This document shows positions 34,180 through 45,592 of a stretch of 64,000 nucleotides of DNA, in pieces. A program made the translations under genes and the position numbers. Under the pieces are notes generated by a model that saw nothing but the letters and a program-made list of their open reading frames with translations, searched no databases and was not told where the DNA came from. Positions within the stretch are counted from its first letter, which is position 1. The number at the start of each line of letters is the position of its first letter. Source of the stretch: Nageia nagi (taxonomy: Eukaryota; Pinophyta); contig JBITNC010000001.1 in the NCBI GenBank assembly GCA_050084985.1, positions 85,064,001 through 85,128,000 on the forward strand. The letters run 5' to 3'.

Positions 34180-35590
34180 TTGAAATAGTGTCATTACAAC
34201 TATAATGCTTTTAATTATGATTTTCTTAATCAATCCCTATAATATTTTCAAAATATAGTTTTAAAGTTGTACAAGCTAACCTCTTAAATATTTTCATAAT
34301 AAAGGATAATGATTTAAGAAGAAGGTGGAGTAGAAATCCTAAGGGAAATAATTCACCCACACAAGTACTACATTGCTTTAATTTTTTTTATTAACTAATC
34401 CTTTGAATATTTGTATACGTTATAATTTGTATGAAGTACATCCTTTAATCTATTAATAATAAGAGAATAAGGAGATAAATATACAACAATTTTAAATGCA
34501 AATGTTGAGGAGGAGGATGCAACCATTAAGGTACTACAATGCTTTGAATTGTTATTTTCTCAACTAAAACCTTTAATATTTTTAAAATATAGTTTTGAAG
34601 TTGTACAAACTAATCCCTTGAATGTTTTCATAGTAGGGCATAACACAAGATGAGGATGGAGTAGAAAATCTTGAGGAAAATAATGCACCTACATGGGTAT
34701 TGCATTACTTAAAAAAAAAATTCTTAACTAATATTTCAAATAATTTTATAGTTTTGAAGTTGTATGAATCACATCCTTTAATGTTTTAATTATAGGAGGA
34801 AAGAGAATAAGGAGGTCAACCTGCAACAATTTCAAATGCAAATGTTGAAAGGGAGGATCCAATCATTGAGGTACTACATTACTTTGAATTATTAGTTGCT
34901 CAACTAAACCCTATAATATTTTCATGATATAGTTTTGAAGTTGTACAAGCTAACCCCTTTAATGTTTTCATAGTAGGGGATAACAAAAGATAAAGGTGGA
35001 TTGGAAAATCTTGATGGAAATGATGCAACCACACATGTACTGCATTGTGTTAAATTATTTTTTTCTTCAGTAATCCTTCAAATATGTTTATAATTTTGAA
35101 GTTTCATGAAGTACATCCTTCAATTTGTTAATAATAAGAGGTAAGAGAAGAAGGAGGTTGACTTCCAAAAGCATTAAATGCAAATGTCGAAAAGGAGGAT
35201 GTAGCCATTGAGGTATTGCATTGCTTTGAATTATTATTTTCTCAATGAAATATGCTAACATTTTTAGAATATAGTTTTGAATTTGTACAATATAAGCTCT
35301 TGAATGTTTTCATAATCAAGGGTAATGCAAGTTGAAGGTGGAGTGGAAACTGTTGAGGGAAATGATACACCTACATGGGTATTACATTGCTCTAAATTAT
35401 TTTTTGATTAACTAGTCCTTTAAATATTTTTATAGTTTTGAAGTAGTATGAAGTACATACTTCAATGTGTTCATAATACAATGCAGGAGAAGGAGGTAAA
35501 TATGTAACAATTGTAAATACAAGAATTGAGGGGGAGGATGAAACCATTAAAATATTGTAATGCTTTGAATTATTATTTCCAGAGAGGTAG
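34180..35590. repeat. Satellite-like array, block 2: four dimers and a partial ninth monomer
   Basis: Monomers alternate A (34180, 34516, 34856, 35201) and B (34343, 34676, 35017, 35359). Spacing between equivalent points is 331-342 bp. Each A has CAACTAAAC-C-TATAATATTTTC and GTTGTACAAGCTAAC. Each B has TTAACTAATCCTTTGAATAT and GAAGTACATCCTTCAAT. The array ends in a partial A at ~35590, where the next repeat type starts. Confidence 0.85.
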
Positions 35591-37300
35591 TACATACTAT
35601 CGAACAATCTCATGGATATTGTGTATAGTTATACATTTTACATGCATGTTTATTAGGACAATACATGAAACTTTATTTGCAACATATATCTTATTAGATA
35701 ATTTTTACAACTTCTATAGTCCCCCATTTGTATATAGTGAATCACAGATTTACAATGATAATTTTAAAATAGATGACATTTTACATGCATGTCTATCTTA
35801 AAAAATATGTTTGCATCATGCATATCCTTGAACAATCTCATAGATATTATGTAAGGTGGTACATTTTGCATATATGTCTATCAAGGAAGTCTATGACACT
35901 ATATTTGCAACATATATCTTGTATGAACAATTCCCACATATATAATATCCCATATGGATATTATGAATTGTGTATTGATAATGATTATTTTTAAAATAGT
36001 CATATTTTCCATGCATGTCTATCATGAAAAATATGTTTGCATTGTGCATATTATCTAACAATCTCTTGGATATTATGTAATGTTGTACATTTTGCATACA
36101 TATCTATCAAAACATATATGTCTATCATTATGGTCCATGAAAAGACTACTCTTGGGTATTGCATAAAAAGTAGTTGTAAGGGATTCCAAACAATATTGTT
36201 GCATATTGTAAGGGATATCAAGTATCATAATACTATCAATATTAACATCTTTACTTATGCATTTGGTTATGTGTATTCTTGTACATTTGGCATGCATGTC
36301 TATCATAAAAATTATGTTTGCATCATGCATACCATAGAATAATTTCCTAGATATTGTGCAAAAGATATTTAAATTTGCATACATGCCTATCATTGTAGCC
36401 CATGAAACTATGTGTGCAACATATATCTTCTTAAATAATTCCCAAACCTTCTATATTATTTTACTATTTCAACTTTTTAATGCAATAAATGAAATATGTC
36501 ATTCTTTCTTGATCACCACTAATTTGATGCATATTTCATAGTAAAGTAACCTTAATTAGTCTTATTGGGTATTGCATAAAATATTATTGTAAGGAATACC
36601 AACTAATGTTGTTGCATATTATAAGGGATGCCAAGAATGATAATATTTTCAATATTGCAAATCTTACATTAAAATGATAATTTTTAAAATAAATAACATT
36701 TTGTATGTACATATATCATGAAAAACTATGTTTGAATCTTGCATATTGTTGAACAATTTCTTGGTTATTCTATAATATTATATATTTTTCATACATGTCT
36801 CTCAAAACATAAATGTCTACCATTGTAGTATATGAAACTATGTCTCCAATATATATATTTTTATACAATTCTTATATCTTCTATATTTTGCATACATGTC
36901 TATCATAGCATTCACAATGATAAAAGTTGATGCATTGCATTAATTATAATATTTTCATAAGGTATTTCAAAAACTTTACATTGTATTAAGTTTGCACATT
37001 GTACTTTGTATGCACATATTTTGTATAATATTACTCAAGGGCTTTTCAAAATCCTAAATTATTTTACTATTTCACCATTTTAATTAAATAAAGGAAATAC
37101 GTTATTTTTTCTTGATCACCTCCACCTTGATGCATGTTTCATAATGTTAAGCAAGATGAATTGGTCTTGTTAGAATATTACTATTAGGTATTGCATAATA
37201 CATTATTGTAAGTGATGCTAACCAATATTGTTGCATATCGTAAGTGATGATGACAAGAATGAAAATACTATCAATATTGACAAACTTATGAGAAGCAATT
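35591..37300 (-). repeat. Composite repeat array with PPR-like coding traces
   Basis: A unit around CATGCATGTCTATCATGAAA recurs at about 35783, 36009, 36295 and 36707. A second ~105-bp unit starting GGTATTGCATAA recurs at about 36154, 36565 and 37183; the last two, with their upstream flanks, are ~615 bp apart. Minus-strand translation of the first unit gives FMIDMHAKCT-LHN and MIGMYANLNIFCTISRKLF (longest open stretch 36073-36393). This is the DMYAKCG-x-ARKLFD pattern of PPR repeats. I read it as an array grown from PPR pseudogene sequence. None of it could encode a working protein. Confidence 0.55.
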
Positions 37301-37518
37301 AATGTATTTACAATCTTATCTATTGACCTTGCAATTTGACCACATACAAAAGTTATGTTGAAGTAAAGACTATTGTTGATTTTTTAGAGATCCATTACTA
37401 CTAGGGTTTCAACATTGATTGAGTGAAATAATGGAATGAGATAGAATTTTGGATTTTAATGTGGTATGTAATGATTCTTCTAGTATGCATTAATAGATCA
37501 TTTGATAGTGTTGTGCAA

Positions 37519-38087
37519 GAAAATAAGTCCACATAAAGAGGAAGTTTTTTTACTTAGAAAATTTAAAAAAAAAATAAATAAGTTATTTCTTAATAACTTT
37601 TTATTATTTAAAAAATTTGAGAAAAATAATATATGGGAACAACCTTAAAATAATTCTCAACAAAATTTAAAAACAAAAGTTTGAAATAATGATAACTTTA
37701 GATCCAATTATGAGCATTTTTCACAACCATAATTATGACTAGTAAAAAATATAATATTCATCAAAAAATTAAGAAAAAAATATCTAGGAAAAGATTCATT
37801 GTGTTAAGTATCTTTGACCAAAAGTATTTAAAAAAATACTTTAATTTAGAGCAAAATATGTGTGGACACGTGTGGTTTTTACTCATGCATATCAAAAATC
37901 AATTTTTATCATCTAGGTATTGGAATAGATTATATATTTAAAAACTAGACTCAAAGCACTAAATTTTTACCCTGATGACCTTCTCAAGGTTCTATGTCTA
38001 AGTGCTTCAAATTTTAAGATCAATATAACCAAACTTGAAAATGAGGAAAAGACTTCCACTTTTTGGCCATAAAGTGGACCCAACTTC
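37519..38087. mobile_element. Second TIR element of the 11.9-kb family (569 bp)
   Basis: The right end, read inverted, is GAAGTTGGGTCCACTTTATG, 20 of 21 bases identical to the left terminus of the element at 11867. The left end GAAAATAAGTCCACATAAAG is more degraded but aligned. GCAA precedes the terminus at both ends here and at one end of the first element, so the true terminus may be four bases longer. There is no coding capacity. It abuts the PPR pseudogene at 38097. Confidence 0.5.
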
Positions 38088-38096
38088 TTGCATTGA

Positions 38097-39960
38097 TGAA
38101 CAAGAATAATGTAGTAACAAACACTTATTCTATTAAAGTGTTTATAGCACTCCCTTTTTAATAGTGTTATCATGAAATTTGAATGCATGCACCATATCAT
38201 TAGGTAAGACTAGTTTAGCTAGTAGATATGTATGCAAAATGTGGACTAATACACAACACTTAGGGATCATTTGGAAGGATACATGATGCAAAATCATAGA
38301 CAATAATTCATGGACTACAATGATTCTAGGATATGCATAAAAAAGGTTTTTTGAAAAGGCTCTGGAGACTTTTTAAGTAAGTACAATTGTCAAATGTAAA
38401 GCCAAATTTTGTTAACTTTGTAAGGATTCTTCTTGAATGTGCCACCATGGGAGTTCTAGAAGAAGGTATGACCATCCATCAAAAACTAGTTGAAAATGGT
38501 TTTTTTTTTCAAATTTTATTGTTGTAAATGCCAAGATGCATAATGCAAACATTGTTTTGAGGACTTAAATGATTAAATTATTTGATAAAATATATCATCA
38601 AAATACAATCCAATGGAATGCAATGATCACAAGATATGCATAAAATTATTTTTCATAGTTTGTTATCAAAAACTTCATGACACTTAAAAATGAAAATTAA
38701 TTAAAATATTATTGATAATTATATGTTTGTAATCTGGATCTAACATGAATATTGCTTTTTCATAGTTGGTTCTCAAGTGCTTCATTAGATTTAAGAGTTT
38801 ACACTAGATGAATTTCTATTTGTAGATGTGTTGTATAGAGTGTTTGCATACATTAATGACACATCCTTCAATTCATAAACAAATACAAAAGTATGTGTTA
38901 TACTTGCATGTACAATATATGTATTATTCTAGTTGCACATAACATATATGTATTATTCTATAATGCAAGTTTATAATTATATATAAGAGGCATAATAATA
39001 CTTTGCCAATATGTATGATGCAAATATTATTTAATAAATTAAAATGATTAGATTATTTGATAAAATATCTCATTAAAATGCAATCCAATGAAATTCAATA
39101 ATATCAAGATATGCACAAAATAGAATTTTGGTTATAAAAATTCATCAAATAGTAGTTGAAAATGGTCTTTCATCATATGTTGTTGTTATGAATGCCCTGA
39201 TACATATGCATGCAAAATGTGGAATAATAAAAAAGACTAGATAACTATTTTAGAATGGGTTTTCATCAAATATTTTCATCTATCAAACAATAGTTGAAAA
39301 TGGGTGTTTATCAATTGTTGTTGTTGTGATTATCCTCGTAGACAAGTTTGCAAAATTTTGAACAATACGGGAACGTTGATAAGCCATAAATTGTTTGACA
39401 TGGGAGCTTTAGAAGAAGGTGTCCACATAAACCAAAAAGTAGTTGTTCTTGCCTTTCCCCTAGTATACATGTATGAAAAAATATTGTAACAATATTTGAC
39501 AAGATGTAAATAAACCGATTGTAAATCGTCCAAATATAAGAACATTGCTCTATTAAAGGACCAAAATATTTTTCAAGAGATGCATCATAAATAAGTTTCT
39601 TAAAAAATGTATTTGTTCCTTATAGAAAAAGGAAAAAGAAAAGTTTATTAATGTCCATAGGAGACCAAAAGCACTCTATGAGACAATTGTATGGGGAGTA
39701 CAATGTATGTCATTGCTTGTGGGAACTAACATATGACTCATGACACAACATGGTCTGCATGTAAGCAACTCAACCCACATCAATGGAGCTTCAAGGACTC
39801 CAATGGTCATAGGATATGTACAACATGGGTTTTCATAAAAATATTGTTGTTGTGAGTGCCCTAGCAGACATGTATGCAAAATATCTTTTTTATTTGACAA
39901 GATACATGGTGCAAATGCAAATTCATCGATTGTAATTCATGCAAATACAAAAAAAACAAA
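38097..39960 (+). pseudogene. PPR pseudogene upstream of the carboxylesterase gene
   Basis: Plus-strand pieces in order: LVDMYAKCGLIHNT at 38219-38260, NSWTTMILGYA near 38300, ILLECATMGVLEEGMTIHQK with LVENGF near 38420-38495, IQWNAMITRYA near 38610, VVVMNAL-HMHAKCG near 39185-39225, MGALEEGVH near 39400, RTPMVIGYVQHGF near 39795 and VVVSALADMYAKY near 39850. These are consecutive helix pairs of a plant PPR protein of the DMYAKCG type. In living copies each repeat contacts one RNA base in organelles. Frameshifts, stops and short insertions break every repeat. Confidence 0.7.
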
Positions 39961-40084
39961 ACTTTTTAATGCTTATTTATAGAGCTCGAGTGGATTTTGA
40001 AGCAGGAAATATTGCTTCTTGCAGATTCTTTAGAACTTTGCTGGTTGAGGTTTCACAAATACATAAACCTAAATTTAAAAAAAC

Positions 40085-40240
40085 AACTATGCTGCATATT
40101 CCGGAAACTAAAATGTAACATTAGTTTCACGAACATATGTAGATTTGAAACATTTGTGTGCATATTTACTAAATCAATATGTATTACTAGAACGAACTAA
40201 TTTCGTGAATATAGACGAATCGTCGCCTAAAAGTGAACGA
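40085..40240. repeat. Two palindromic repeat copies upstream of the carboxylesterase gene
   Basis: GCATATTCCGGAAACTAA pairs with TTAGTTTCACGAACATATG (40097-40140). A second, looser pair follows at 40160-40225 (GCATATTTACTAAATCAATA with GAACTAATTTCGTGAATATA). This is the family arrayed at 20640-21150. It ends about 310 bp before the start codon. Confidence 0.7.
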
Positions 40241-40552
40241 TGCCTACGAAAATTCTGGTAAATATCGTTTTCCACTGATATATGTTGTAAATATTTCAGC
40301 TGGGCCAAAATGATACAATATAACATCGTAAGTCATGTATATTTCTAGATTGTGACAAAGAGAATATCGAAGTCCAAATCACGTCTTCTCCGTCACAGAC
40401 ATGATATCATACAACTCACGACGTACATCCTGATGTGTAGCTGATTCCATGGCACGCCGGCTTGTCCTAATTAAAAAGCACAGGGAAGGCCTAGGCGACC
40501 CGGATAAGACTTCTCTACGTTCCTCAAAGCTGGTAGAAGGTTTGTAGCAAAA
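40241..40552 (+). promoter_or_regulatory. Presumed promoter and 5' leader of the carboxylesterase gene
   Basis: Sequence becomes markedly richer in G, C and CpG from about 40200 (for example CGTCGCC, CACGACGTAC, CACGCCGGC). No convincing TATA box is present at the expected distance; TTAAAAA at 40471-40477 is the nearest AT-rich motif. The start context GCAAAAATGG fits plant genes. Transcription start unknown. Confidence 0.4.
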
Positions 40553-41536
40553 ATGGAGTCCTCGTCTTCTTCCATACTTGTTGATGCGTCTCCTTTCATC
40601 AGAATTTACAAAGATGGATCCGTAGAACGTCTCATTGGCACGGCGACGGTTCCTCCAGGACCTTCACCCGACGGCCTCGTGCTCTCCAAAGATGTGACGT
40701 TCGATGCCAAGGCAGACTTCTTCGTCCGATTATACATCCCTCAATCGCTCCAGTCCACCCAACCAACAAAGGTTCCTGTTATCGTATACATCCATGGCGG
40801 AGGTTTCTGCATCGAATCCGTGGCTTCGCCACTTTATCACAGTTACGTCAGCTCCTTAGCCAAAGAAGCTCACGCGATTTGCGTGTCGGTGAATTACAGA
40901 AGATCTCCTGAGCACCGCCTCCCTGCCGCATACGACGATTGTTTAAGCGTTCTTCAGTGGCTGGACACCCATCTGCAAGAAAGGGATGGGTTTGGACTGG
41001 ATCCCTGGATCCAGTCCTATGCCGACCTTACCAGGCTTTTCTTGGTGGGCGACAGTTCCGGAGGAAATATTGTACACCAAGTAGGCGTTATTGCCTACGA
41101 AACAAACTGGTCACTGCGGATGGAGGGAGCTATTGTGGCTCAGCCTCTTTTTGGCGGAGAAGAGGCCATCGAATGCAAAATGGGCGCCAAAGGAGAGGCT
41201 GTTGTTAAGCTTGTCGAGACCATTGTGAAGCTTTGTATGCCGGAGGAGGATGGCGTGGATAAAGATCATCCTTTCATAAACCCACTAGGTCCACGCTCTC
41301 CGCCTCTGTGGAAAGTAGCGTATAATCGGATTATTGTGTTTGTGGCGGAGAAGGATGCTCTCAAGGATCGAGGTCTTATGTACTACGAGGGCCTGAAGAA
41401 GTCAGGGAAACATGCGGAGTTGGTGGTAACAGAAGGTGAAAACCACGTTTTTCATCTGCTCAAACCACAGTCAGAGAAGGCGGCCATTATGATGAAACAG
41501 GTTTGTTATTTCATTCACTCGTCAGTGGAAAGTTGA
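40553..41536 (+). CDS. Plant carboxylesterase, CXE / GID1-like alpha/beta hydrolase
   Basis: An intact single-exon frame of 327 residues, normal length for plant CXE proteins. It has the hydrolase-3 fold signature in order: the oxyanion-hole motif HGGGF (81-85), the nucleophile elbow GDSSGG (166-171, Ser168), the acid Asp268 in VAEKDAL and His298 in ENHVFHLL. Because the catalytic His is present, it should be an active esterase and not a GID1-type gibberellin receptor, which has lost that residue. Such enzymes hydrolyse small acyl or aryl esters, and some relatives act on specialised metabolites; the substrate here cannot be told. There is no signal peptide, so a cytosolic location is likely. 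It is the only intact gene seen. Its high GC and CpG content contrasts with its surroundings. Start choice: first ATG in frame, with the usual CXE N-terminus (D-x-SPF-RIYKDGSVER). Confidence 0.95.
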   Translation: MESSSSSILVDASPFIRIYKDGSVERLIGTATVPPGPSPDGLVLSKDVTFDAKADFFVRLYIPQSLQSTQPTKVPVIVYIHGGGFCIESVASPLYHSYVSSLAKEAHAICVSVNYRRSPEHRLPAAYDDCLSVLQWLDTHLQERDGFGLDPWIQSYADLTRLFLVGDSSGGNIVHQVGVIAYETNWSLRMEGAIVAQPLFGGEEAIECKMGAKGEAVVKLVETIVKLCMPEEDGVDKDHPFINPLGPRSPPLWKVAYNRIIVFVAEKDALKDRGLMYYEGLKKSGKHAELVVTEGENHVFHLLKPQSEKAAIMMKQVCYFIHSSVES

Positions 41537-41771
41537 AATGACTGAATGTCGTAATTCATTGAGATTGAGTACAAACAGCGAATACACATATGTATGCAAG
41601 GATCGACCCCTCCTAAACTATTCTGTAGTAATTGCATTGCTAATCTTGCTTCCGTTTGTTTGGTATTCACACATGCATGGATCGATATTGACTCCATGCA
41701 AACACTGCAGCATAATAATATTAATATTGCAAGCATACCCCATTAATTCATGGAAATAACAAACAAAAGGA

Positions 41772-41777
41772 AATAAA
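41772..41777 (+). terminator. Candidate poly(A) signal of the carboxylesterase gene
   Basis: AATAAA lies about 236 bp after the TGA stop, in a T- and A-rich 3' region. It is a plausible plant 3' end, unproven. Confidence 0.4.
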
Positions 41778-41799
41778 TTAATAGCTTTTTTTATTAGCT

Positions 41800-42975
41800 G
41801 TATAATATTGATGAAGCTGCACGCATACAACTAAAGTAGAACAAGGACCGGGAGCTCAAAGGTGTATGCATGAAGCTCTAGGGTTTTAAATGTTTTGCTT
41901 GTCATACCACAAATTCTTAATACTGCCACGTACTAGCATTTATTTTCTATTAGGTTGTGTTGTTAAATTTTCATTCATAGTAATTATTAAAATGGTAACT
42001 TCGAGAAATGGTGAAGGAAGTGATCTCGTAAATGTTTCTCATCTTTGTTAGATTTTATTCTTTTATTTGAGTTTAATTTTGCATGTAAGTGGTTTGAAGA
42101 TTATACTTTGATAGGTTACTTCCTAAAGATTATACTCATTGATATTGAATAATCTATATTTAGATCTAACAAGCAAGAAAAACTTATGGTATTATGGTTC
42201 ATAGTATTGAAAATATTATAAAAGTTTTTTTTTCCTTTTTAAAAATCTTCTTATCTTTAATCGAGACCCCTAGTATTTCCAAAGATCCTTCATTATTTTC
42301 TAGTAATAGACTTAAGACATTATTGTCAATGATGAGGTATCTGATGAAGTCTTTATCTGGGTAATGATCCCTCATCTCAGAGTGTTTATTTGTCAATTCT
42401 AGAAGATCTTAGTGACCCCCATAAGGAAATCTATCTACATGGAGTAGAGCAAGTTTACTTTGTCCACCCTCACAAGCATGTGTATGAAGATTGACCTCTC
42501 TAAAGTCTTCAAAGAGTTTACAAACCTAGAAGTACAAAATACCACCATTAGGCAACACTTTGTGTATAATAATCTACATAATAACTATTATCAATACCAA
42601 TCAACAAACGACAAAATTAAGGATTTCCAACTATGGTAGGTAAGTTCAAACCTTTTTTCACTATTATTCCTATTCTAAAAGCAATTACTCTTCCAAATAG
42701 AAACAACTGTGATCAAGAAGAGTGTACTACAATTATTAATACAAGGAATCATCTAACCCAACAACTAGCATAACTGATATGATTAAGTAATGCCCTTCTA
42801 TTCAAATAACCTAAAAAGTTTACAATGTAGTCATCCCTCTCAACTCCTCTTGTTCCACCTATGACTTTAAATATTTCCTTACTAGAAGAAAGCCAATTAC
42901 CACCAATTTCCTCATCACATAAATAATTTATTTCATCTATTCTCAAGTAATCTTTCCAATAAAAAAGTTTCATTA
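41800..42975. other. No recognisable gene
   Basis: AT-rich sequence. A 95-codon minus-strand open stretch at 42749-43036 runs into the Copia 3' LTR, so it cannot be an original gene in its full form. Its outer part (KLFYWKDYLRIDEINYLCDE) looks protein-like but matches nothing I know. Confidence 0.4.
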
Positions 42976-42980
42976 ACATG

Positions 42981-43514
42981 TGATGAATCAAAGAGAATTC
43001 AAATAAACAACAATGGACCAATATCGTAAAGAACAATGGAGGAATTGAATAGGAATAATGATATATTAATACAAAATTAAATTACATAACATGAAGTTCA
43101 AGGATGAATCTTCATATACTCTTCAATGGTGAGAGTTGTAGAGTTGAAGTCAACAATACAATTCACTTGCAAATACCAACTAGCTAAACTTACAAAAGCA
43201 TACTAATCCTTAGTAATTGAAGCTAACTACAATCTATACTTGTCAAGTATACTAGGGCAAGCTAGGAAAGTAACAAAAACATGAGTGAAATCACCTTCAA
43301 GATTTTGAGTTACAAAGGCACTCTTTTTATGAGCCTAATCGATGAGTTGTAGGTCAATTTGTCAGGTTGGACTGGTTAGATGAGAATTGGTTGGTAGATT
43401 TGGGGTTGATTAGTTAGCTATCGATTGTAATTAGTTATTCTACAAGATACTAATTGATTAGTGAAATGTAGGAACTTGAAAATTTCACTCATGATAAGTG
43501 CCAATTCTCCAACA
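42981..43514 (-). repeat. 3' LTR of the minus-strand Copia element
   Basis: On the minus strand it starts TGTTGGAGAATTGGCACTTA and ends TTTGATTCATCA. It aligns end to end with 47726-48268, with small indels. Confidence 0.92.
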
Positions 43515-44480
43515 TTCTCCACCTTGATACAAAGAGGATTCATGATGGAGTCTCTAAGCATCATATATAGAGCATTGATAATACCTTTTGTAAAGATATC
43601 TATCAAATTTATCTTGGTATTGCAATATTGAAGATCAATTTCTCTCTTCTCCACCATGTCATGGATGAAATGGTACTTCAATTAAAAGTGCTTTGATTTG
43701 TTATGGTGGATGGGGTTATGCACAAATTGAAATTCTGAATGGCACTTTAGTTGTCATAGTAAAGAATGATGATCCATGTTATTTCTCACCAATCTCTTCA
43801 AGCAACTTCCTCAACCCCAAATGCTTGAGCATTAGTTGTTGTAAGAGCAATATAATTCGCTTCACAAGAGGAAAATACAATTGTAGATTACTTCTTGGAG
43901 CTCCATGTAATCAAACCTAAACAAAGTAAGAAACACTAACCCAAAATAGACTTCCTATCATCTAGATTATTGCCCTAATTACTATCACTATAGCCTACAA
44001 GTTCCATCTTCTCCACATGAGAATAATGGAGATTAAAGTTGGTGACAATTATCTTGGGAAGCTCATGTGCAAAATGGAAGGATCATTCATATATCTAGAC
44101 ACCATTGAGATAATAAATTGCATATAAGGCCTAGTATTACAAAGAAACATGAGACTACCTACAATGTTCCTAAATTTTGTTATATTTACTTTTGAAATAC
44201 CATCTTCTTTGCAAAGTAGCTCTCCATGAGCTACAAGATTCAAAATAGAGGTACAATTATCCATGCCATATTTTGATTGCATGTGTCTTGCATACTTGCT
44301 TTGAAAAAAAAAATTAATCTTGAGATTGGTGGACCTCCATACCAAGAATGTAGCTCATGAAGCCTATATCCTTCATATAAAACTCATGCATTAAATCAAT
44401 ACTGAACTTGTTATTCATGATTGAATCAATTCCAAATTAAATCATCAACACAATGAGAAAGAAATAAAATATGAGTACAT
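43515..44480 (-). pseudogene. Copia RT C-terminus and RNase H, broken
   Basis: On the minus strand the RT active site reads CVDDLI (44441-44452), with Cys in place of the usual Tyr of YVDD. The stretch 44049-44345 is open and gives FFQSKYARHMQSKYGMDNC, then NIVGSLMFLCNTRPYMQFII and SRYMNDPS, the RT-RNase H connection. The RNase H end at 43418-43681 reads KYHFIHDMVEKREIDLQYCN and DIFTKG, the typical last block of Copia pol, and overruns into the LTR. The middle of RNase H is degraded. Confidence 0.8.
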
Positions 44481-45340
44481 TTTCTCTTGATGTAGTGTGT
44501 TTGCTCATTTTTGCTTCTAATGAGTCCAAACATTTGGAAGTATCCATTAATCTAGGTTTACCAAGACCTTAAATCTTACTTGAGGCCATGTAAGGCCTTC
44601 TTGATCTTATAAACATGAATCTCTTTACCTTGCACTTGAAATCCTTGAGGTTGTTACACATAAACCTTCTCATCCAAATAGACATTCAAGAATGTACTTT
44701 TTACATCCATATGATGTACATTACAATGCTTTTAGGCTACTAATGAGAGAAGCTTTCTTCCTATTTCTTATCTTACAATCAAGAAAAACATTTCTTCATA
44801 ATCCACTCCATATTTTTTTGTGAACCTTTTGGCAAACAACCTTGCTTTGTGTCTCTCAATTGTTCCATCATTGTTTTATTTATTTTTGTAAACCCACTTA
44901 GAACCTACATATCTCTTTCCATTAGAAAACTTATAAAGTTCGTAAAGGTCATTCTTTTCAATTAAGTGAAGCTCTTCTTGCATGGTCTTCAACCACACAC
45001 TTTTGGCACAAGCTTCCTCATAATAAGATGGATCAAAATAAGAAAAAATAATATTTTAATATGCACACAATGCATAACTAACCATCTTCCCCTTTGGATC
45101 CTCATCCACTTGCATATCACTAAATTGCTTCACATATTTTTCCATTTCATGAAATTGACTTCTAGTAAGCCTATGATGAAAATTTGGATCTATAACTTGA
45201 GAAGGAGGATGGTTTTGAAAATGCTTCTTACCTATTTTTGTTTTCATCACTTCTTTAATTACATTAGAACCTCCACTTGAAGAAGAAATGGAAGTGGACT
45301 TGGAGCTATTGGAGGGAATTGATGAAGGACTATTAGGCAT
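44480..45340 (-). pseudogene. Copia RT N-terminus and Ser-rich linker
   Basis: The open minus-strand stretch 45056-45340 starts MPNSPSSIPSNSSKSTSISS and continues to RLTRSQFHEMEKYVKQF. This is the low-complexity linker that Copia polyproteins have between integrase and RT. The RT fingers and palm follow in broken frames between 45050 and 44480; I recognise them by position and scattered residues only. Confidence 0.65.
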
Positions 45341-45592
45341 AAATTAAAGATTTGGTAGAGAATTAAATCTCTTGGGTTGAAAATTCTTCAAATTTGAAGT
45401 ATTTTCTTGGCTACGCACTTATCCACCATGCATTTTTGTTATTTTTCATAGACTTTCCCCTCCTCAAAAATGACATACCTTGATACAATAATTTTTTTTG
45501 GTTTTGGGATTATAAAGCCTATATGCCTTAGTATCTTCACTATAACCAATGAACACACATTTTTCACTCTTTGTATCCATGTTTTTTATATT

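Noticed and set aside
40939-41208. 89-codon frame inside the carboxylesterase gene
   Set aside because: Overlaps the real gene in another frame; no independent signal.
42749-43036. 95-codon minus-strand frame that looks partly protein-like
   Set aside because: It runs across the boundary of the Copia 3' LTR, so the frame as it stands is a junction product; the outer part matched nothing I know.
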